64,000 nt of DNA from Pachysolen tannophilus NRRL Y-2460 (taxonomy: Eukaryota > Ascomycota > Pichiomycetes > Alaninales > Pachysolenaceae). The notes below the pieces were generated by a model. It worked only from the letters and a program-made list of their open reading frames with translations. It ran no database searches and had not been told where the DNA came from. This document shows, one piece after another, positions 58,381 through 64,000 of the stretch. A program made the translations under genes and the position numbers. Location of the stretch: NCBI GenBank assembly GCA_001661245.1, contig KV454013.1:1146077-1210076 (forward strand), in the 5' to 3' direction. Numbering within the stretch: position 1 is the stretch's first letter; each line of letters starts with the position of its first letter.

Positions 58381-60297
58381 ATGAGTCAAGGGATTCAGAT
58401 TCAAAAAGAATTAGATTTATTTGTCAATAGTCTAGCTTCCAAAGCAATTGCTACTCCTAAACAAACTTTATCTAATTTAAGTTATTTTTACCCATTGATT
58501 AAAAACCAAAGAAATGTTGAATTGTTAACTTTTACATTTATCAAATATTGTTCAGTTTTTTTCAATGATAATAAGTTGATCAATTCAAAAGTTAACTATT
58601 CGGTATTGGAATGTTTCAATTATATAGTGATTTCAAAATTTAGGATATCACAACCTCATTTATCATTTAAAGATTTTTATAAAGGACTACAAGCTGGTAT
58701 ATTAAATTACATTAATTCTGATCGTGGCGGTGGTAATTACCATTGGAAACTATTGCCTGTCTTATCAGGAATTTTATTATCAATTGATCAGAGGGACAAT
58801 TTTTTCAATAATATAGCCATTGAAAGAGATATTTTAAAGACCGATACTTATTTTATCAACCTTTTCCAAACTTGTATACTCAAAACTTTAAATGATCCAA
58901 GTTGTCTACAAAATTTTGAAATCTTATCATTGAGTTTAATTTGTCTTTCAATTTCATTATCACATATAAGACTGAATGTTAATTTACCCTTTGATCATTT
59001 TGAAAATTTCTTGGTTGATTTAGTTTTTGAAAACGGTATTGTAAATGGATTGTTGAAGAACAAACAAGATGATGATCCAATATTGAAAAATTTAAGCAAC
59101 TTGGCTTTACTCATTGAATATTGTTTTGAAAAAAATAAAAATTTTAATGATATCGATTTAACCTTGAATAAGATCACATCAGTGACTAATAATATAAATT
59201 CAGTTTATAAATCTGATAAACCAACTAATTATCAATTCTTGAAGAAAATAGTTTTCACAGTTGTGATAATTTTCCAATCAATAATCAATATTTTCAGCCA
59301 TAAACATAAATTTCTTCAAATCCAATTCTCCAGGAAATTTTTAATAAATTTATATAATTTAAATTTTGTTATTGATGAGATAGGAACGGGTGGGTTCAGC
59401 TCTTATAATTTTATTTATCACCATTCAATAGGATACTTGATTTCTAATGATTTGAATACTGCAGAAATCATTTGCAAAACGCTATTGAGTGGCATTAATT
59501 TCAACGCATTAAATGATAATCATGTGGAGTTAGAAAATTTGAAATTTTTATTGATATATATGGAAAACATTGTGGGATCATGTTCAGATGAACTAAGATT
59601 AGATTTGATCTTACCATTTGTGTTTGATTTAATCAACAATTCTAGAAATTTTTTCAGAATGCAAACCGAAAATGATTTGATTATCTATAAACCCATACTG
59701 GAAGGTTCTCATTCAGTATTCTTGAAATTTTTAGGAATTTTAAATTCTAACAACAATAACTTCAACATAGATGCTAATTTGAATTATATTCGTTTGAATA
59801 TTTTGGGTTATTTCGATCAATTATTAAGGCAGTTTCCAAAAATTTTGTCCTTAGATCAATTCATTACTTCTTTGACAAAATTATCGACTTTATTGATGGA
59901 TGAGATGAATTCAGTAATTTATTTCCAAAATCCCGGTTACTATAAGATATTCATAAACACTTTATTTGATAAATGTATTTCATACGATGATAATGAATTT
60001 TTATCAACACCTGATAATAACATTCCTCAGTTGAAGACTACAAAATCAGCATTAATATTTTCATTTATAAATATCATACCTTTTATCCCAACATCAGACT
60101 TTTTATACTATCTAAAAATCACTCTGAATAATGTTTTATCAAGTTTGAAAAGCAAAGATGAAAGAATATTTTTAACAAACTCGATGTTTGATGCAATTCT
60201 AGATGTCAATAAGATAGATTCTCAGAAGGAAAATTTGGGTATTCAGTGGTGGTACTCAAATATTAATAATGATAACAATGAAATAGCAAAATTATAG
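58381..60297 (+). CDS. PEX8: Peroxisomal import protein Pex8-like, C-terminal AKL
   Basis: 638 residues, almost wholly alpha-helical with repeated Leu/Ile/Asn-rich segments and no membrane helix. It ends in EIAKL, a good PTS1 signal, and I recall AKL as the ending of Komagataella Pex8. Pex8 sits on the luminal face of the peroxisome, linking docking and RING complexes in the matrix-protein import machinery. Length (yeast Pex8 about 590-710), composition and the AKL end fit. There is no diagnostic short motif, so the call is from overall character. A methylotroph-type yeast would need it. Confidence 0.68.
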   Translation: MSQGIQIQKELDLFVNSLASKAIATPKQTLSNLSYFYPLIKNQRNVELLTFTFIKYCSVFFNDNKLINSKVNYSVLECFNYIVISKFRISQPHLSFKDFYKGLQAGILNYINSDRGGGNYHWKLLPVLSGILLSIDQRDNFFNNIAIERDILKTDTYFINLFQTCILKTLNDPSCLQNFEILSLSLICLSISLSHIRLNVNLPFDHFENFLVDLVFENGIVNGLLKNKQDDDPILKNLSNLALLIEYCFEKNKNFNDIDLTLNKITSVTNNINSVYKSDKPTNYQFLKKIVFTVVIIFQSIINIFSHKHKFLQIQFSRKFLINLYNLNFVIDEIGTGGFSSYNFIYHHSIGYLISNDLNTAEIICKTLLSGINFNALNDNHVELENLKFLLIYMENIVGSCSDELRLDLILPFVFDLINNSRNFFRMQTENDLIIYKPILEGSHSVFLKFLGILNSNNNNFNIDANLNYIRLNILGYFDQLLRQFPKILSLDQFITSLTKLSTLLMDEMNSVIYFQNPGYYKIFINTLFDKCISYDDNEFLSTPDNNIPQLKTTKSALIFSFINIIPFIPTSDFLYYLKITLNNVLSSLKSKDERIFLTNSMFDAILDVNKIDSQKENLGIQWWYSNINNDNNEIAKL

Positions 60298-60358
60298 AAT
60301 TATAAATAAAATCTAACTATCTGTATACTATTATTAGCAAATTATTTTAATTTCCTAA

Positions 60359-61795
60359 CTAAACATCTGGCCTAAGGTTATCCCAAAAACTTTTAAAAAT
60401 TAAACCATCTTTCATTACGAATAACAAGTATTTCTCTGGTTCATCCAAAACTGTAACATCAACTAGAGGATTACTGTCTAATAATATCATATCTGCAATG
60501 TAGCCTTGCTTGATCTGTCCAATCTTATCACCCCATCCCATCATTTCAGCAGGAGTTACCGTAGCAGACTTTAAGATTTCACCTGGATTTAAAACTTTAG
60601 CTCTTAAGAAAAATTCTCCTGTTTGATACCCAACTAATGAGCCCAAGAGATCTGATCCATAACAAATTTTGACTCCATTTTTTTTAGCAGTTAGTAAGGA
60701 TTGTAAACCTGCTTCCAAGACTTGATAATTCTTCTCTCTTGAACCTTCTGTCAAGAATGATTTGAATTGATCTGAGGCCATAATCTTATAAGTAATCAAA
60801 GTAGGTGTTAGGTAACAATTTTTAGAGACCATTAGCTTTGCCGTTTCGTCGTCTAAGAAATTACCATGCTCAATACCTTTAACCCCATTTAAAATGCAGT
60901 GCTTCATAGCAGCAGGTGAATACGCGTGAGCAGTGACAAAAGTCCCATAAGATTCAGCAACCTTAACTATACTTTGAATCTCTTCTTCTATGAACTGTGT
61001 GTTTGTCAATTTATCAGTGGGAGATGCAACCCCACCACTACCCATAATCTTAATAAAATCCGCACCCATTCTTAGTTGTTCTCTAGTAGCTTTCAAACAA
61101 TCTGGAACACCATCTACAACTGTTCCCAATAAGTTCAAATGGCATAAGCAACTTTCGTACAGTTGTCCTGGTAGGTCAGCAGGTCTAAAATCACCATGAC
61201 CACCTGTTTGAGAAATCGCATTACCTGCCCTAAATAATCTTGGACCATGTATTATACCCTTATCAATTGCATCTTTAACATAAAATCCTGCACCGGCACA
61301 GTCACGAACAGTGGTGAATCCTCTCGATAACATTGCCTCAGCATTATGGCCAATTCTCAAAAGTGCAATGTCTTTTGGCATCGTGTTTAACTTTGTCAAG
61401 TCAGGCTCTCCTTGAACTGAAGTAATATGGACATGAGCATCAAATAAACCAGGACACAAAAACTTACCCGAGCAGTCGACAACGGTACAATCATCAGAGT
61501 TCACCGTTGAAGAAGTGGGTTGACGATGTAAATCATCATCCACCATAAGATAATCTTGAGAAAGACTGGTCGCAGTACCAGTTGTTAAAACTTCAGCAAT
61601 GACACCATTTTCTGTTACAACATCCACATTTGAAATAACTGCTTCATTCACTGTATCAATTACCGACACATTTTTGAAAATAAATTTCTTAGCTCCTGGC
61701 AACTTCCAAGGATTGATCAATTTTTCGTAGTCTTTATTGACCCTTTCATTGGTATCAATAGGAGGAACATTAGAAAAACAGTTTGAACAAGTCAT
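60359..61795 (-). CDS. Amidohydrolase-superfamily metal-dependent hydrolase
   Basis: 478 residues from ATG 61795 ([14 protein letters not shown]). The metal motif HxH is in [21 protein letters not shown] and the carboxylated Lys in [15 protein letters not shown] follow. Metal His are in [13 protein letters not shown] and GIEHGNFL, and the catalytic Asp in [12 protein letters not shown]. The N and C ends form the beta-sandwich ([21 protein letters not shown]). This is the imidazolonepropionase/prolidase/ochratoxinase-like branch, hydrolysing amide or N-acyl amino acid bonds in bacterial and fungal relatives; the substrate is unknown. It is divergent from a Dal5-family permease, suggesting uptake and hydrolysis of one nitrogen compound. 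Confidence 0.85.
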   Translation of the reverse strand: MTCSNCFSNVPPIDTNERVNKDYEKLINPWKLPGAKKFIFKNVSVIDTVNEAVISNVDVVTENGVIAEVLTTGTATSLSQDYLMVDDDLHRQPTSSTVNSDDCTVVDCSGKFLCPGLFDAHVHITSVQGEPDLTKLNTMPKDIALLRIGHNAEAMLSRGFTTVRDCAGAGFYVKDAIDKGIIHGPRLFRAGNAISQTGGHGDFRPADLPGQLYESCLCHLNLLGTVVDGVPDCLKATREQLRMGADFIKIMGSGGVASPTDKLTNTQFIEEEIQSIVKVAESYGTFVTAHAYSPAAMKHCILNGVKGIEHGNFLDDETAKLMVSKNCYLTPTLITYKIMASDQFKSFLTEGSREKNYQVLEAGLQSLLTAKKNGVKICYGSDLLGSLVGYQTGEFFLRAKVLNPGEILKSATVTPAEMMGWGDKIGQIKQGYIADMILLDSNPLVDVTVLDEPEKYLLFVMKDGLIFKSFWDNLRPDV

Positions 61796-62362
61796 GGCAA
61801 TGGAATTCAATTTGAAATTCAATATGAATTAAGAGTAGTAGCAATGGCCAAATTAAATAAACAATTAACCAATATTTGTTAGTTTGATATTGGGAATTTT
61901 TACCGACTTCATAACAGTTCTAAATGATAAAACTAACTCTAACAGCGAAGAAGGACGTCGGATCAAGAAATTGGAGGCCCCGCTAAGATAATAGTTACGT
62001 CTTGAACTTTAGATCTCTTTTTCTTTATCTTATCTATTTCATTTTAGTCAAAAATATTAAGTTTTTTGGTGCGTTTCGTCGGCCTACCTTATGCATGTAA
62101 TCTTCTTGATGTACATTCATATTCAGATATAACCGCTTCATCTTTATTATAGTGGCAACGGATGTTGTTAATAGGTTTCTCCGGCCTTGCTTCGGCTGTG
62201 GTTGCCAGTGTACTTTCTTAATAATTGTTAATAACGGTATAACAAAAAAAAAAAAAAAAAGAATAGATATCTAGGAAGAGTATATAACTCTGTTTTGTAC
62301 CTAATTTAAATCTGATTTTCTTTTTCTTTTTTTATTTTATTCAACTATTTACAGCTTACATT
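61796..62362. promoter_or_regulatory. Divergent promoter amidohydrolase / Dal5-type permease
   Basis: 567 bases. CTTATC (62039-62044, part of TTTATCTTATC) gives a GATAAG site, and GATAAT occurs near 61988. CGG-containing stretches (GTCGGCC near 62079, CTCCGGCC near 62179, TTCGGC near 62192) could be Zn2Cys6 half-sites. A 17-base A run lies at 62244-62260. Confidence 0.4.
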
Positions 62363-63922
62363 ATGAATATCGAAGAGACACTGAGTTTGAAAAATCTGAG
62401 CGATGAAGTTCAGGTCCTCCAAAAACAGGCCGAAAATCAGGAATTTTCTTCGGAAAAATTGAAAAATACTGTTATTGTTGATTCAAAAGAAACTTTTGAA
62501 TCTGATGATAATGGGCAAGAGTTAAATTTTTTTGAGTATACACTGGAAGAAGAAAAGACAGTTTTGAGGAAAATTGATCGTTTTGTGCTTCCGGTTATGT
62601 GTTTTGTATTTTTTTCGCAGTATCTCGACAAGCAGGTCTTGGCTTATACTGTTGTATTTGGTTTAGAAACCGATTTAAACTTGGATGGTAACCAGTATTC
62701 TTGGCTTTCTTCTGCTTTTTATCTTGCCCAGTTAGCTTCTCAATTTGCTAATGGTTACTTATTATCCAAATTTCCTGTAAAATATGTTACAGCTTGTTCA
62801 ATTATAATTTGGTCAGCTATTTGTATGTGTTTAGCTGCTCCAAATGATTTTAAAGGTTTTGTAACAGTAAGAGCCTTTTTGGGATTTTTTGAAGGTGCTG
62901 TATCTCCAAGTTTTGTTATTATTACTTCTGTTTACTACAAGAAAAAAGAACATGCTTTAAGGACTGCAACTTGGGTTTCTTGTAATGCCATTACACAAAT
63001 CATTGGAACATTTCTTGTTTATGGTATTGGTAAAAATTCACATATTAAACTTGCTGTATGGAAAGTTACATTTATTATATGTGGTTGTATTACTTTATTT
63101 TTTGGAATTTTATTTTTCATTGCTATACCTTTTAATCCAGGAAATGCTTGGTTTTTAAATGAAAAAGAAAGGAAAATTGCTGTTGAAAGAATCTTGGCTG
63201 AATCTGATAGAGGTGAAAAAAAATCGTTTGATATGAATCAATTAAAAGAATGTTTAAATTTTGATTGGTTAACCATATCATCTTTTTTATTTGGATTCTT
63301 GGTAACTGTAACATCTGGCCCAATTTCTTTCTCATCATTAATCATTGAAAGTTTTGGATATGACAGTTTCAAGACTCTAGCATATGGTTCACCTTCAGGA
63401 GCAGTTCAATTATGTTTTATTTGGATTGGTGTATTAATGACAACATTATTCCCAAAACATCGTACAATAATTGTACAAATCTTAATAATTGTCCCCATTA
63501 TTGGGAACATTTTATTACTAGCATTACCAGAATCTGATAGTTGGGGAGTAATTGTTGGATCATGGTTAGGTTGTTGCATAACTTCATTCATGTGTATCTT
63601 GTTAAGTTTAAACGCATCAAACGTTAGAGGAAACACAAAAAAATCTTTAGTCAACAACTCTTTTTTTGCAGGATACTGTCTTGCAGCAATAGTATACCCT
63701 CAATGGTGGAATTATACAAAAGACCCAAGATACAGAACAGGTTTAATTACAAACCTAGTCTTTTGGGGTATTCTTGAAGCCCTAATGGTTTTCTACAGAT
63801 GGAAAGTCTTTCACGAAAATAAGAAAAGAGACGAATTGGAAGCAAAAGGACTAATACCAGACTACACAGGATGTACTGACCTAACCGATAAACAGGACTT
63901 ATGCCATCGATACAGCTGTTGA
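62363..63922 (+). CDS. Dal5-family anion:H+ symporter (second copy)
   Basis: 519 residues, 12 membrane helices. Family blocks: YTxEEEKTVLRKIDRFVLPVMCF, DKQVLAYTVVFGLETDLNLDGNQYSWLSS, RAFLGFFEGAVSPSFV and GNTKKSLVNNSFFAGYCLAAIVYP. It belongs to the same ACS/Dal5 MFS family as the protein at 26876-28441 but is clearly diverged. Organic anions, dipeptides, ureides or vitamins are possible substrates. It is divergent from the amidohydrolase. Codon 61 (62543-62545) is CTG, where the paralogue has Ala (TAEEEK). Confidence 0.87.
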   Translation: MNIEETLSLKNLSDEVQVLQKQAENQEFSSEKLKNTVIVDSKETFESDDNGQELNFFEYTLEEEKTVLRKIDRFVLPVMCFVFFSQYLDKQVLAYTVVFGLETDLNLDGNQYSWLSSAFYLAQLASQFANGYLLSKFPVKYVTACSIIIWSAICMCLAAPNDFKGFVTVRAFLGFFEGAVSPSFVIITSVYYKKKEHALRTATWVSCNAITQIIGTFLVYGIGKNSHIKLAVWKVTFIICGCITLFFGILFFIAIPFNPGNAWFLNEKERKIAVERILAESDRGEKKSFDMNQLKECLNFDWLTISSFLFGFLVTVTSGPISFSSLIIESFGYDSFKTLAYGSPSGAVQLCFIWIGVLMTTLFPKHRTIIVQILIIVPIIGNILLLALPESDSWGVIVGSWLGCCITSFMCILLSLNASNVRGNTKKSLVNNSFFAGYCLAAIVYPQWWNYTKDPRYRTGLITNLVFWGILEALMVFYRWKVFHENKKRDELEAKGLIPDYTGCTDLTDKQDLCHRYSC

Positions 63923-64000
63923 GTTTCAACAGAGCTAAAACTAAATACAGCCAGCCAGCCGCAGTCCAAATGTTTAACTTACATAAAAAGAGTAGTGTGC

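Noticed and set aside
1-64000. tRNA, rRNA, CRISPR, LTR or DNA-transposon features
   Set aside because: I scanned by eye for B-box-like GTTCGA contexts, terminal repeats, integrase or transposase motifs and regularly spaced repeats; the GTTCGA hits fall inside coding genes and no mobile element was seen.

Overview
This window is nuclear DNA from a low-GC ascomycete budding yeast (Saccharomycotina). Genes are short and mostly intronless, and intergenic DNA is AT-rich with long A and T tracts. Where introns occur they have yeast splice signals: GTAAGT-type donors and TACTAAC, TGCTAAC or TTCTAAC branch sites. Recognisable yeast genes include RFC3, CAF40, PUS4, DBP10, HRP1, TRM11, PAC10, DSC2, PEX8, RPS19 and RPL18. 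A complete nitrate assimilation set points to a nitrate-using lineage. CTG codons are rare, and at four reasonably conserved places CTG stands where relatives or a paralogue have Ala or a small residue. One site argues the other way. The CUG-Ala group (Pachysolen, Nakazawaea, Peterozyma) is therefore a hypothesis, not a conclusion.

Region 1 (1-11.1 kb) is housekeeping: the end of RFC3, CAF40, PUS4, a PKA catalytic subunit, DBP10 and intron-bearing HRP1. Region 2 (12-20.6 kb) holds membrane and cell-surface genes: an MFS transporter whose frame is broken at a homopolymer, two secreted Ser/Thr-rich GPI-type proteins, a PSG1-like type I membrane protein, and an FRE7-like metalloreductase with four Mac1-type copper elements upstream. 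TRM11 follows.

Region 3 (23.4-51.3 kb) is a nitrogen-metabolism island. It holds two paralogous Zn2Cys6 regulators (YNA-like), a recent 0.3-kb duplicate of the 3' end of the nitrite reductase gene, a Dal5-family permease, an FAD-dependent amine/fructosyl-amino-acid oxidase, a third Zn2Cys6 regulator with an intron, 5-oxoprolinase, nitrite reductase (YNI1), nitrate transporter (YNT1) and nitrate reductase (YNR1). It ends with the first two molybdenum-cofactor enzymes, MoaA and MoaC. Nitrate enters through Ynt1 and is reduced by the Mo-dependent Ynr1 and then by Yni1 to ammonium. MoaA/MoaC make the cPMP precursor of the Mo cofactor that Ynr1 needs. YNR1 and the MoaA gene share one divergent promoter. 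MoaA and MoaC lie in the same frame, separated by two stop codons and an intron-like segment. One candidate splice would remove MoaA's C-terminal Gly-Gly and fuse it to MoaC, which closely resembles the animal MOCS1A/MOCS1AB arrangement. This is the most interesting system in the window.

Region 4 (51.5-64 kb) holds RPS19, an F-box-like protein, RPL18, PAC10, DSC2, PEX8, an amidohydrolase and a second Dal5-family permease. Both ribosomal-protein promoters carry Mcm1-type CArG boxes, and RPL18 also has a tandem Cbf1-like site. I saw no rRNA, tRNA, CRISPR array, LTR element or transposon. Positions and motif matches were read by eye; family assignments and comparisons with relatives come from memory, not a database search.
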